Position numbers and translations under genes: made by a program
NCBI GenBank assembly: GCA_963514095.1
Contig: OY741271.1
Span: 2,714,520-2,778,519 of the forward strand
Reading direction: 5' to 3'
Origin: Eutrigla gurnardus
Lineage: Eukaryota; Chordata; Actinopteri; Perciformes; Triglidae
Length of the DNA: 64,000 nt
Notes under the pieces: model-generated
Database searches by the model: none
What the model was told of the DNA's origin: nothing
The model's input: the letters and a program-made list of their open reading frames with translations, nothing else
Part shown: positions 38,014 through 47,318 of the stretch, in pieces
How the letters are laid out: the number at the start of each line of letters is the position of its first letter
How positions within the stretch are numbered: position 1 is the first letter of the stretch

Positions 38014-39837
38014 TCACACTTTTTTCAGGCGCAGCTTCACACCATGCTCTCGTAGGCGACACAGCACTCGTCTCAAGTCCTCAACATGCCCATGGAGCGT
38101 CTTGGAAAAGCAGAGGACATCATCCAAGTACGGAGAACAGCATTCATCTCTCAGACCAGCCAGTATGTCTTCCATGCAGCGCTGAAATGCTGCTGGGGCG
38201 TTGGTGAGGCCAAATGGGAGGCGTGCCCACTCGTAAAAACCCCAAGGTGTACTGAAAGCAGTGAGGTGACGGCAGCTCTCTTCAACAAAGCCTTGGTGGT
38301 AGGCACTGCCCTGGTCAAGTATGGAGAACCATGAGTTGCCTCCTAAGTTGTCCAGAAGGTCTTGGATGCGTGGAAGTGGATGACGGTCGGGGATGGTCTT
38401 GCTGTTCAGCCCACGGAAGTCAACACAGAGCCGCAGGCTCATGTCCTTTTTCCTTACACAGACCACCGGAGAAGAGTAAGCTGAGGTGGATTTCCTAATC
38501 CAACCACGGTCAAGCAAGTTCTGAACATAGTCTTTTACCTCTCGGTACAAGGGCTTTGGAATGGCATTATAAGACTTTTGAACAGGTGTATCATCTGTGA
38601 GGTTGATTCTAAGTTGTAGGTTAGGAATACAACCAATGTCAGCATCGTCTTTGGCAAACACGTCTGACTCCTCGAACAACATTTCCTTCACTACTCTCTG
38701 TTCATCCTCTTCCAGATGGGATACGTCAACAGGGGGGTGCCATCTGTCTTTGATTTTAGGCAAAGTCTGTCTGTTTTGCTCATCATTCAGGTAAGTAGCT
38801 GGATCTGTGTTTATCTGAGCTGAAAAGGTTTGGACAACTTCACACTGAGTGCGTTCAGGGCTCATGATCGGTTTCACAACAGCCACCTCTTCAAGAGTGC
38901 CGAGAGCGGTTCTCTGGGTGAGATAAATGGCATGTCGGGCTGCATTCTGGATGGGAATTTTAATGCATTTTGTTGGCCCACAAGGAATGTCAACTAGAGC
39001 AGGAAACAGTTCAAGACCCTCAGGGCAGTTGTTCTCTATGAGAGGCTGGAACAGCATGGTACGATTCTCTGACAACCCCCTGACCCGGCATCTGATTTCG
39101 TAGACCTGACCAGCAGGGATAGTGACACCTTTCCTGCCGGTACGCACAGTACACAAGGCTGTCTCGTCAGTGTTTGGGATCTGGAGGGCACAGACTAAAG
39201 CCTCAACGGTGTTCTCTGGGACACTTAAAGCATCTGTCAGGATCGCAGTCACATTAAGGGTGTTATCATGCTCTTTGACGATCTCGGCTATTACGTTGCT
39301 ACCTAACAGGGGACAGTGACAGCTTGGACTGACAAGTAGGGGCACTCTAATTGTCACAGACCCGTGGTGCTCACTACAAATCTGGAGGTCAACCTCAGCC
39401 CAGCCATCCAGGGGAACTTGTGTACCATTTGCTGCTGAAATTTCAAGAGGCTGATCGGCAAAGAGGGACTGAAGTGGTTGGATTTTGACATGGGGTGATG
39501 CACTGTCTATCCAGGTTTTGCTGACCATCGTCACCTGAGCGCCTGAGTCTAGAAGCATCTCAATAGGTAGACCGTTGATGTTGCAGGAGACGGTACAACG
39601 TTTTCCTATGAGCTGTGCAATACGTTTCTTTGGGTCTGATAGGCATGGTGAGACTGACGTCTTGAGCTTAACTGAGGGCATAACACTGTTCACGGTCACT
39701 GGCTGCCCTTCTCCTGTGACCTCTTCCCGTTTCCCGATGACCTTCTTTGTAAACAGCCAATGGCTCGGTGTCCTGCCTGGCCACAGACAAAGCAATGGGG
39801 ACAGCTCATGGTTCCGCTTGATAAACAGTCCTGGCAT
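38014..39837 (-). CDS. Ty3 pol, first part: protease and reverse transcriptase
   Basis: 607 codons, in the -1 frame relative to gag. The aspartic protease motif is LLDSGAQVTMV (about residue 96). RT motifs include LCVDFRGLNSKTIPDRHPLP, LPFGLTNAPAAFQ and the catalytic YLDD. It ends at a premature stop near 38014, where a run of six A shifts the frame. The next segment resumes in the frame expected for one extra base. Confidence 0.93.
   Translation of the reverse strand: MPGLFIKRNHELSPLLCLWPGRTPSHWLFTKKVIGKREEVTGEGQPVTVNSVMPSVKLKTSVSPCLSDPKKRIAQLIGKRCTVSCNINGLPIEMLLDSGAQVTMVSKTWIDSASPHVKIQPLQSLFADQPLEISAANGTQVPLDGWAEVDLQICSEHHGSVTIRVPLLVSPSCHCPLLGSNVIAEIVKEHDNTLNVTAILTDALSVPENTVEALVCALQIPNTDETALCTVRTGRKGVTIPAGQVYEIRCRVRGLSENRTMLFQPLIENNCPEGLELFPALVDIPCGPTKCIKIPIQNAARHAIYLTQRTALGTLEEVAVVKPIMSPERTQCEVVQTFSAQINTDPATYLNDEQNRQTLPKIKDRWHPPVDVSHLEEDEQRVVKEMLFEESDVFAKDDADIGCIPNLQLRINLTDDTPVQKSYNAIPKPLYREVKDYVQNLLDRGWIRKSTSAYSSPVVCVRKKDMSLRLCVDFRGLNSKTIPDRHPLPRIQDLLDNLGGNSWFSILDQGSAYHQGFVEESCRHLTAFSTPWGFYEWARLPFGLTNAPAAFQRCMEDILAGLRDECCSPYLDDVLCFSKTLHGHVEDLRRVLCRLREHGVKLRLKKV
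39694..39735 (-). promoter_or_regulatory. -1 ribosomal frameshift signal between Ty3 gag and pol
   Basis: The heptamer GGGAAAC (minus strand 39735-39729) sits in the gag frame as G-GGA-AAC. A 7-nt spacer follows, then a 6-bp perfect stem GGTCAC (39721-39716) with GTGACC (39699-39694), which spans the gag stop at 39698-39696. Pol is open in the -1 frame through this point. Confidence 0.82.
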
Positions 39838-41159
39838 CTACCCTTTTTGTCGACTGACAGTGGCTGGAGACGACTAGATGAGGTATTATGGCTGCCAGAC
39901 TGCATGTGTTCTGCCGACCTGTCAACTAGAGTCATGTGTCTGGTCAGTGAAGACACTTGTGCAGTCAGTTGCCTGATAGCTTCAAGGTTAGCCTGTAACT
40001 CGGCATCAACTAGAGTCGGTGTAATCATGTCAGCCTGTCCACCGTCATGTTGAGCAACGCTTACCGTCACTGGTCTACACTTAGCTACAGCACCCAGTCG
40101 CTTTAACCTCCCCTCTTCCTCAATCATTGACCTAGTCATTTGTTGTAACAGAAAGTCATCACTAATCTGCTGGTCAGTAACAAACGTTTTGATGTCATAT
40201 CTGACATAGCTGTTTCTCTCGTTTAGACCTTGGTAGAGTGTGTGTAGAAATGTACCCTGTACAAGCCTTTTGTCGTAGCTAAACTCTACACCAGGCTGCT
40301 GTGACTCAAAAAGAACTCTCTGTTTCAACCCCATAAGCCTATACAGGAATTGCTGTGGACTCTCCCTGTCGTGCTGTCTAGCATTGCTTAACTCTTGGAA
40401 GAGCTCACTTACACTTTGATCTCTGATGTGAGAGCGGAGGAACCTTTTTAACCCATTAACGGTTAGGTCATCATGGTTAGTTAGCATTTCTCTAAATGTA
40501 CCAGGTTTAATTATTTTGAGAACTGCTCTAATAACCTCAGCCTCAATAAACCCTTCTTGTGAAGCAGTATCAATCTGCTTACAAAGACCCTTAAAAGACA
40601 TGTCAGAACCTGTATCAGATATCTGACCACCATGCATTTTACACTCTCTGCGTGGGAGCAGAGCAGTAACATCAGACAACCTTACAACCTGATCTGTTAC
40701 ACTGGAGGACAAGCTTGACCTACCATGGTGGACACTGCGGTTACCAGCGAAACTCGGCTGGGCTGGCATCCCCAGAGTGTCTGGTGCCTGAATGTCCATG
40801 GGTGATGTGTGTATATGCATGTCCTTGGACGACGGGTGTGTGTGAATGTCACCTGTGCCGTCCATGTGAACGGTGGAAACAGGAACCTCAGAAGGCCCAG
40901 CGTCTGTCGATGTCAGTTCATGCAGCAGGTCCTGGAGGGAGAGGAGTTGAGCCATGCCTTCATCTTCCATCGCTTTCAACCTCTCGCTCTTGGTGTAGTC
41001 GACGATGAAGTCATACAGCTCTGGTTCACTGAAGTCCTCAGTGCTCTCGCTGCCATCTTCAACCGAACTGGCAACCAACTGCAGTTGACTGGAATTCAGC
41101 GCTGGAAGTCTTTTGTGGATCTGGAAGATCAGCATCCGCCGTGGAGTAACTTTGGCCAT
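39696..41159 (-). CDS. Ty3 Gag with one zinc knuckle
   Basis: 487 codons starting 121 nt after the primer site. It has a long helical capsid-like region (for example LKRFLRSHIRDQSVSELFQE and QQFLYRLMGLKQRVLFESQQ, about residues 230-290) and a C-terminal zinc knuckle CFVCGQAGHRAIGC (C-x2-C-x4-H-x4-C, about residue 455). It overlaps pol by 142 nt, as expected for frameshift expression. Confidence 0.92.
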   Translation of the reverse strand: MAKVTPRRMLIFQIHKRLPALNSSQLQLVASSVEDGSESTEDFSEPELYDFIVDYTKSERLKAMEDEGMAQLLSLQDLLHELTSTDAGPSEVPVSTVHMDGTGDIHTHPSSKDMHIHTSPMDIQAPDTLGMPAQPSFAGNRSVHHGRSSLSSSVTDQVVRLSDVTALLPRRECKMHGGQISDTGSDMSFKGLCKQIDTASQEGFIEAEVIRAVLKIIKPGTFREMLTNHDDLTVNGLKRFLRSHIRDQSVSELFQELSNARQHDRESPQQFLYRLMGLKQRVLFESQQPGVEFSYDKRLVQGTFLHTLYQGLNERNSYVRYDIKTFVTDQQISDDFLLQQMTRSMIEEEGRLKRLGAVAKCRPVTVSVAQHDGGQADMITPTLVDAELQANLEAIRQLTAQVSSLTRHMTLVDRSAEHMQSGSHNTSSSRLQPLSVDKKGRCQDCLSSGTMSCPHCFVCGQAGHRAIGCLQRRSSGNGKRSQEKGSQ

Positions 41160-41279
41160 CGTGATGTCTCACCGGTGACTGACGCTCTCTGGATGACGCT
41201 CAACGCAGCAGCCTTCCCTGAAGCTGGGACACCTGGTCTCACTGTCACAGTGACCGCTCACCCTGCTCTTGGATGCTAG

Positions 41280-41297
41280 ATCCCGGACGAGCCCCCA
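41280..41297 (-). other. primer binding site of tRNA-Pro type
   Basis: Minus strand TGGGGGCTCGTCCGGGAT lies 2 nt after the 5' LTR. All 18 bases equal the murine leukaemia virus primer site, which is complementary to the 3' end of tRNA-Pro (established knowledge). Confidence 0.93.
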
Positions 41298-41299
41298 AT

Positions 41300-42426
41300 T
41301 GTTACCGGCGCCAGACCTAGGGGGTATCTGGGCAGGTAAAAAGACCACAGGCTGGATTGCGCTGTGGGTTAAAGGAAGTGGAGAGCAACACAAGTTATGT
41401 CTTTCTCAAGTAAACAGCGTTTATATTCTCAGGTCAAGATCAAGTAAATATTTGAACATCATTATAGTAAATATCAACAACAACAATTATATATACTGTA
41501 AATGGCAGGGGAAGATCATAAAAACAAATACACAAGTAGATCAATAATATATATCCTACACAATACATCTCACACACAACAGAACCCTTTAAATAGAGAA
41601 GATCATGAAACTCACAGCAGTACAAATACAGAACAAACATCATAGTATAATAAATTAATAACATGCTTCAAAGTGGCACATAGAATACGATGCCGAACGA
41701 ACATCACGTCTTGTGTTCACGTGAATGCGCACACCAATTGACGACACTGCCGGCAGCCGGCGCTCACATGAACGCGCACACCAACTGACGACGCGAACGG
41801 CAGCCGGCGTTTACATGCATGCGCACACAAGCCCGTTAGTGAAGACACTAACGGCAATAACTGCTACATTGACAGTGTCCGACAAACGAAAGTGACATAA
41901 GTCGGCACAGAGCACTGGCTGGACAAACAAAACGATACAAAGTACAGGAAAACTTCACATACATTTTACATACACTTAAACATTAACATGACAAGAGAAC
42001 GGAACCTTCACTGACGGCGGCTGGCCAACGACAAGCAGCCTCTGTTAGCTCGCCGGCAACAACCTCAGCAACAACATCCAAAACACTTAAAAATCACCAC
42101 AGAGCTCTCCAAGCATTACAAGAGCGAACGTATTGCTTACAGATTTGTTTGCTATATTAGTCACAGTTAAAACAGTTCAAAAACATACCTGTGGGTTAAA
42201 GGAAGTGGAGAGCAACACAAGTTATGTCTTTCTCAAGTAAACAGCGTTTATATTCTGAGTTCTTGAGCTACGGTCTCCATGACAACCCACTAGGTGCCAC
42301 CGCACAACAGTGCCATCTAGTGGCATGAAGATATAACTTCGTACCATTAGGTTTATATGTAATAAAACCAAAAAATGGGATGGGGTAACTGTTTTACATA
42401 CAAGCCATTTTTCAATGCCTGTTACA
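41300..42426 (-). repeat. 5' LTR of the Ty3 element
   Basis: 1127 bp, near-identical to the 3' LTR. It is followed on the minus strand by the primer site. Confidence 0.95.
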
Positions 42427-42693
42427 GCAACATAGCCCACACTGCACACATTATCACATTTCTGGACACCCTCCACAACAGACTAATTCCTAATGACCAG
42501 GGGCCAGAGCAGCCCAGGTACGTTATCATCTGGGACAATGTTCATTTCCACAGGGCTGCTTTGGTCCGCAATTGGCTCACAGGTTTTCACACTTTTCATC
42601 GCATTCAATCTCCCCCTATACTCTCCGTTCTTGAATCCTAGTGAGGAGTTCTTCTCTGCATGGCGTTGGAAGGTCTATGATCGTCAGCCACAC
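42427..42693 (+). pseudogene. second Tc1/IS630-type transposase, 3' piece
   Basis: Resumes after the Ty3 element with HTAHIITFLDTLHNRLIP, PRYVIIWDNVHFHRAALVRN and EEFFSAWRWKVYDRQPH, and is then cut by the Gmr1-like LTR. About 35 residues between the GGN of the middle piece and this part are missing, and there is a frameshift near SPPILSVLES. Confidence 0.88.
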
Positions 42694-43484
42694 TGTCGGG
42701 GTTCGTTATTTTTCAATGGAAAGATGATGGCTCAGTCGGTGAACTTTAGTGCGGTGAATTTTATTTACACCAAACCAAAGTAAAATACCCTCAGGTGGGA
42801 AAAAAAAGTAGCAGGAATATTTACAATATTTACACAAATCACGGCAGCAACTGGGACCCACATGTCTCTCAACCAAAAAGCCCCCTTCAAGTGGGCTGAG
42901 CTCCCTTTATATACCCCCTTGGCCCCTCCCCTGGGCAAACCAATTAACCCAGCATAGGGGTTTAGAAACATACTTGAAAAAATTAGCCCCAAAACACACA
43001 AAACCAATTCCCTTACACTCCAATATTATGGCACTAACAACCCTCCATATGGCTGCACCATTATTTACACTGGAAGTCTCTAACTTGACCATTTTCAATA
43101 CAAACAATAATGTTAGTTCAGTCCGTGGTCACCTGACCCCTTCAAGCGAGCCACTTAGCGCTATTTACGGCATGATCCGGGACTGCCTCGGTTCGGCCTG
43201 TGAACCCGAGACCGACCTCCGCAGCAGCAGCAGGTGAGCGTGTGTGTGTGTGTATGTGCCACGTAGGCGCCGAGTGTGCACCCTCGACGTCCTACCATGG
43301 GGAGAACAGAGTCCAGGAACTGGGAAAAAGTCTGTATAGCTGCTGAACTGCGAGATACACACAGTTTTACCGGCGACTTCCTCCGGCACAAAAGAGAGCG
43401 GCACGTGCTCCCGGCCTGGTCTCCGAGCTACGGAGCGAGAGAGAGAGCGTGCACCGGTCGGAGCATCACCGACGCTCCACCACA
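42694..43484 (-). repeat. 3' LTR of the Gmr1-like element
   Basis: 791 bp from TGTGGTGGAGCG to CCCCGACA on the minus strand. Purine-rich ggggaggagggggataa lies just upstream. Inside are TATATAAA (42906-42913) and AATAAA (42760-42765) in the right order for transcription on this strand. It is inserted in the Tc1-type transposase just after VYDRQPH. Confidence 0.82.
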
Positions 43485-44626
43485 TTATCCCCCTCCTCCC
43501 CGAGGTTGGCGATGTGCGGCAACCTGGAAAGATAGTCCGCCACAATGTTGGCCTTGCCCGCCCGATGGCGGATCTGGAAATGGAACGGCTGGAGGGAGAG
43601 GTACCAGCGGGTGAGACGGCTGTTGTGATCCTTCATTGAATTTATCCAGATCAGCGCACGATGATCCGTCTCCAGGTCAAACTCCCTCCCCAGCAGGTAG
43701 TACTTCAAGCTCTCCAGGGCCCATTTGATGGCCAGGCCCTCCTTCTCCACAGTGGAGTACCTGGTCTCCCGAGGCAGCAGCTTGCGGCTTAGGTACAGCA
43801 CCGGCCGCTCGTCACCCGGCTCACCTTGGGCCAGGACTGCCCCCAGTCCTACCGCGGAAGCATCGGTCTGGACCAGGAACCGCTGGCTGAAGTCGGGGCT
43901 CCTCAGGACTGGCGAAGAGCACAGACAGACCTTGAGAGCATGGAATGCCGTCTTGCAGTCCTCATTCCAGATAACAGGGTTTCTCTGGTCCTTCGCTGTC
44001 AGGGGAGCTGCGATTGTGGCTGTGCAGCTACGGATGGCCTCAACCTTGTCCACTTGTGGTCGGACCTCCCCTCGTCCAAGCCGGTACCCCAGGTACTTCG
44101 CCTCCTCCCTGGCCCACTGACACTTGGCCGGATTCAGCGTTAGGCCTGCCTGCTGGATCCGGCCCAAGACTCGCTCCAGATGCTGCAGGTGCTGCTCCCA
44201 GGTGGCACTGAAAATGACCACGTCATCGAGGTAGGCAGCACTGCAGTCCTCACACCCCCGCAGAACCCGGTCCATCAGCCTTTGGAAGGTGGCAGGTGCC
44301 CCGTGTAGGCCGAAGGGCATCACTGTGAACTGGAAGAGGCCGACAGGTGTCTGGAATGCCGTGCAGAGACGACTGGACGCTTCCAAGGGTACCTGCCAGT
44401 AACCCTTGCAGAGGTCCAGAGTGGTGATGAACCTGGCCCGGCCAATCCTCTCCAGCAGGTCATCGATCCGGGGCATTGGGTAGGCGTCGAACTCCGACAT
44501 CGCGTTGAGCTTCCTGAAGTCGATGCAGATGCGGAGGGAGCCATCCTTCTTCACCACAATGACCACCGGGCTACACCACTCAGACTGCGACGGCTCGATC
44601 ACCCCTAAGCGCAGCATCTCCTCCAC
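43466..44626 (-). pseudogene. Gmr1-like RT and RNase H
   Basis: 386 codons, with RT parts SEWCSPVVIVVKKDGSLRIC, MPFGLHGAPATFQRLMD and the catalytic YLDD (AAYLDDVVIF), and RNase H LVQTDASAVGLGAVLAQGEP, ALKYYLLG-like and ETDHRALIWIN. It joins upstream to 44630-44878 across a single stop, so the intact RT once began further 5'. The polypurine tract overlaps its end. Confidence 0.92.
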
Positions 44627-44629
44627 CTC

Positions 44630-44878
44630 CTACCGAAGCTTGTCCACCAGTTGTTGGGGCACCCGGTAGGCCCTCTGACGAACCGGCCCCTTGTCTTTCA
44701 GGCGGACCACGTGCTCAACAAGGTCAGTCTTCCCCGGGCTGGCAGCGAAGAGCTTGGAGACCCCCAGGAACACCTGGCACAGCTGGCTGGACTGGGTGGC
44801 CGAGAGATGGTCGAGAGCAGGTGCAGCTGACTGGTTGAGGTCGGCGAGGGTAGTCTCCTCCTCTCCTTCACTGTCCAC
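44630..44878 (-). pseudogene. Gmr1-like linker before RT
   Basis: Reads TQSSQLCQVFLGVSKLFAAS, GKTDLVEHVVRLKDKGPVRQ and QRAYRVPQQLVDKLR, the usual segment just ahead of RT palm 1. It is separated from the RT frame by one stop codon near 44628. Confidence 0.85.
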
Positions 44879-44882
44879 CTCA

Positions 44883-45398
44883 TCACCAGCACGCCACAGG
44901 AACCCGAACCGGAGCCTCCTTCCACTCCTTCAGCAGGTTGACGTAGTAGATCTGCTTGGCCTTTTTCTTGTCCGGATGGTGGATCTCATAGGTCACAGGG
45001 CCCATCTTCCTGAGGATGGTGTACGGGCCCTGCCACTTAGCAAGCAGCTTGCTGTTGGAAGACGGCAGGAGGAGTAGGACCTTCTGGCCAGGCCGGAACT
45101 CTCTGTGCCTGGCCTGTTGGTCATACCAGGCCTTCTGGGTCTGCTGGGCCTCGCGTAGGTTGACCTCGGCCTCCTCTCGGTACCTTGTTAACTGGTCCCT
45201 CATCTCCAACACGAACTGGACCACCCCACGATCACTGGTGCCAGTTACAGGAGCCTCCCAGGTCTTCCGCTGCAGATCCAACAGCCCCTGCACCTCCCAA
45301 CCGTACAATAGCTCAAACGGGGAGAACCCCGTGGATGCTTGGGGGAGATCACGGGCAGGGGTTGGAGGTAGGCACGGTCTGATCGGCGGACATAGCAA
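44883..45398 (-). pseudogene. Gmr1-like integrase C-terminal part
   Basis: Reads GFSPFELLYGWEVQGLLDLQ and then the C-terminal module FRPGQKVLLLLPSSNSKLLA with KWQGPYTILRK, ending YYVNLLKEWKE. It lies directly upstream of RT on this strand, the diagnostic gene order. The DDE core that should precede it is missing. Confidence 0.9.
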
Positions 45399-45399
45399 G

Positions 45400-45739
45400 T
45401 TTTCTGACAGGTGGGACAGGTTTTGCAGAAGTTTTGCACATCAGCATACATGGAAGGCCAATAGAATCTGGAAGATATGCGCAAATAGGTTTTGTTGCGG
45501 CCAAGATGACCTGCCCAAGGTACGGTGTGTGCTAGGTGCATTATCATCGACTGACAGGACACAGGAACTATGAGGCGTTTGATACCGTCTGCCACTACAT
45601 ACAGAACATCACTATCAACAATAAGACATTCTTTATCCGCCTCTACCATACCCAGCCCCCCAACCAACTTGGCAAACAAGGGCTTCAGAGTCTCATCCTC
45701 CCTTTGCCGTGCCCCAATGTCCCCAGGCACCTCCCACAT
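45400..45739 (-). pseudogene. Gmr1-like integrase zinc-binding domain
   Basis: Reads VPVSCQSMIMHLAHTVPWAG, HLGRNKTYLRISSRFYWPSM and FCKTCPTCQK, an H-H-C-C finger. It then passes into unrelated sequence where the catalytic core should begin. Confidence 0.9.
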
Positions 45740-45744
45740 GTCCT

Positions 45745-45885
45745 TTGCCAGCCCCTTTTTACAGTCCGGCTCCTGGGATTGCAGGCCCTTTTCAAACCGC
45801 CGCTGGCGGCGGGACTTCCTGGGGGCCTTCGTGCCAGGAGGAAACTCCCAGAGTCAACCAGAGCAGTCACAGGTTTGCCATTAAT
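45745..45885 (-). pseudogene. Gmr1-like protease stub
   Basis: KDVTINGKPVTALVDSGS gives the Asp-Ser-Gly active-site motif. The frame is then lost, and a segment (KGLQSQEPDCKKG) leads to the integrase part. Confidence 0.7.
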
Positions 45886-45903
45886 GGTAACGTCTTTAAA
45901 ACG

Positions 45904-46278
45904 CTATTGACCTCCCTCAGCACTCGCAACCTCAGCCCGAGGAGTGTAACATGCCCCGCTAAGCTTAGTTTTTCTAATGGGGCACAGAGAAGCCTTGTGC
46001 CCTGCTTGCTGGCAGTAAAAACAGATGAGCTCCTTACCGGGGCTGCGCTGGCGAGATACGGGCCGGGGTTCTCCAGGCGGCGGCTGGCTGGCTTTGGCTG
46101 CTGGTCTGGGCTGCAATGAAACCTGACGACTGGGACCACTCTGGTAGGCAGTCGGGCCTCCCCTCCGTGCGTTGAGGTACTGCAGCGCTAGCTTGCTGGC
46201 AGCTAGCCCATCTGTCGGCTTGTGCTCCTTTACCCAGGTGCGGATGTCTGCCGGGAAGACTCGCAGCAGCTGCTCCAA
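45904..46278 (-). pseudogene. Gmr1-like Gag, SCAN-like part and zinc knuckle
   Basis: QLLRVFPADIRTWVKEHKPT with DGLAASKLALQYL resembles the SCAN domain, which is known to derive from Gmr1-type Gag. The knuckle CFYCQQAGHKASLC follows. A frameshift separates it from the N-terminal part. Confidence 0.85.
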
Positions 46279-46288
46279 AATGACCTGC

Positions 46289-46858
46289 TCACCGATCTGT
46301 TCCTTTGTATGCTGCTCCGGCCGAATCCATCAACGGTAGAGACCCTTTAAGCGGTGGTAAGTCTCTGTCGGGTTCTCTCCGGGGCGGAACTGCCATGGCC
46401 CGGAACTGCTGGCGATACGTCTCCGGTGAGATGTCGAACTTGGTCAGGAGCGCTGCCTTCAGGTCCGGGTACGAGTGAGCTCTTTCCTCGTCTATAGCTG
46501 TGTAAGCCTCTAGTGCTTTTCCAGAGAGTAGCGGCACCAGGCGACATGCCCACTCACCCTCTGGCCAACCCCACGTCCTGGGATATGCCAGGTACTGCGG
46601 GATCTTGGGGTCACCATAGGGCCTGCCCTCAGGCCTAGGAGGTCCCTCTACACTGCTACCCCCAATCCTTGGCGAACTGCCACGTAGCCGAGAAGCTGGA
46701 GTCGGCAAGTCCAGGCGGAGGCTCATCATCGACCCATCCGACAGGGTGGCCCTGCGTGCTGGGCTCGGTGGTAGCGGCCTCGTTTGCCCAGCTCTGTCCG
46801 GAGTTGCTTCCCGCTTTTGTGAGCGCATTCCAGTACGTCTTTGCCTTGATCTCCTCAA
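46289..46858 (-). pseudogene. Gmr1-like Gag, N-terminal part
   Basis: Contains PQYLAYPRTWGWPEGEWACR, LVPLLSGKALEAYTAIDEE and LKAALLTKFDISPETYRQQF, a typical capsid N-terminal region. The 5' end runs into a poly-G tract and the LINE-like fragment next to it. Confidence 0.85.
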
Positions 46859-46924
46859 CCTCCTTCAGGCTTGGCTCCTTCAGGTTGAACTCTGTTGTTG
46901 GGGGGGGGGGGGGGGGGGGCTATG

Positions 46925-47290
46925 TTGGGTTCCAGTTCTTGCTCTCTCAGAGGATCGCTCACTGTGTCCTGGAGGAAGTGATTCACTTGCTCTATTGAGC
47001 ACTCAAGCCACTGCGCTTGTCCCCGAGCAGTTGTTTTGTGAAGCCAAAGGGATTGGCAATGAAGGCTGATCGCTTCCTAGCTCTCTCTCTTCCCCGTCTC
47101 CGGTGCCACTCTGCTCTGCGAAGGATCATCAGCTTCTTCCGCAGGATGTTATGCAGTTCTGCTAAAGGTTGCTTCTCCTCATCAGTAGCAGTTTTGTACT
47201 GTTTCTTGAGAGTGCGAACTCCTGGCGCAGGTGATGTATCCTGGTGGCCCTGCAGTTCATGGAGGAGTAGAAAGATTGGTTTTCAGTAGT
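46925..47290 (-). pseudogene. fragment of a non-LTR-type ORF
   Basis: Minus strand reads RTLKKQYKTATDEEKQPLAE, LHNILRKKLMILRRAEWHRR and SAFIANPFGFTKQLLGDKRS, then after a frameshift LECSIEQVNHFLQDTVSDP. I recognise this as a segment common in fish retroelement ORFs but cannot name the family. It abuts a poly-G run (46901-46919) and the Gmr1-like gag. Confidence 0.6.
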
Positions 47291-47318
47291 GCTGACTGGG
47301 AAACATTTAAGCAGGTTA

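Larger units (their letters stand above)
33846..42426 (-). mobile_element. Ty3/gypsy LTR retrotransposon (8.58 kb), minus strand
   Basis: Two LTRs of 1130 and 1127 bp, TGTAACAGG at the start and CCGGTAACA at the end (minus strand), flank a gag and a pol. A 4-bp duplication GCAA stands at 33842-33845 and 42427-42430. The LTRs differ by one 3-bp CAA unit and a few bases, so the insertion is recent. In order: 5' LTR, tRNA-Pro-type primer site, gag, -1 frameshift signal, protease, RT, RNase H, integrase, polypurine tract, 3' LTR. No env was found. One frameshift interrupts pol. Confidence 0.95.
42694..46858 (-). mobile_element. Gmr1-like LTR retrotransposon, 5' truncated
   Basis: Minus-strand order: gag (SCAN-like, zinc knuckle), a protease stub, integrase zinc finger, integrase C-terminal module, then RT and RNase H, polypurine tract, 3' LTR. 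Integrase before RT is the hallmark of Gmr1-type Ty3 elements of deuterostomes. The integrase catalytic core is deleted, there are several frameshifts, and no 5' LTR was found. Confidence 0.88.

Noticed and set aside
35118..41279. Many plus-strand ORFs of 60-156 codons across the Ty3 element
   Set aside because: Antisense shadows of gag and pol with no independent motifs.
33846..42426. Endogenous retrovirus
   Set aside because: Domain order and protein motifs are of the Ty3/gypsy type and no envelope gene lies between integrase and the 3' LTR. The MLV-like primer site alone is not enough.
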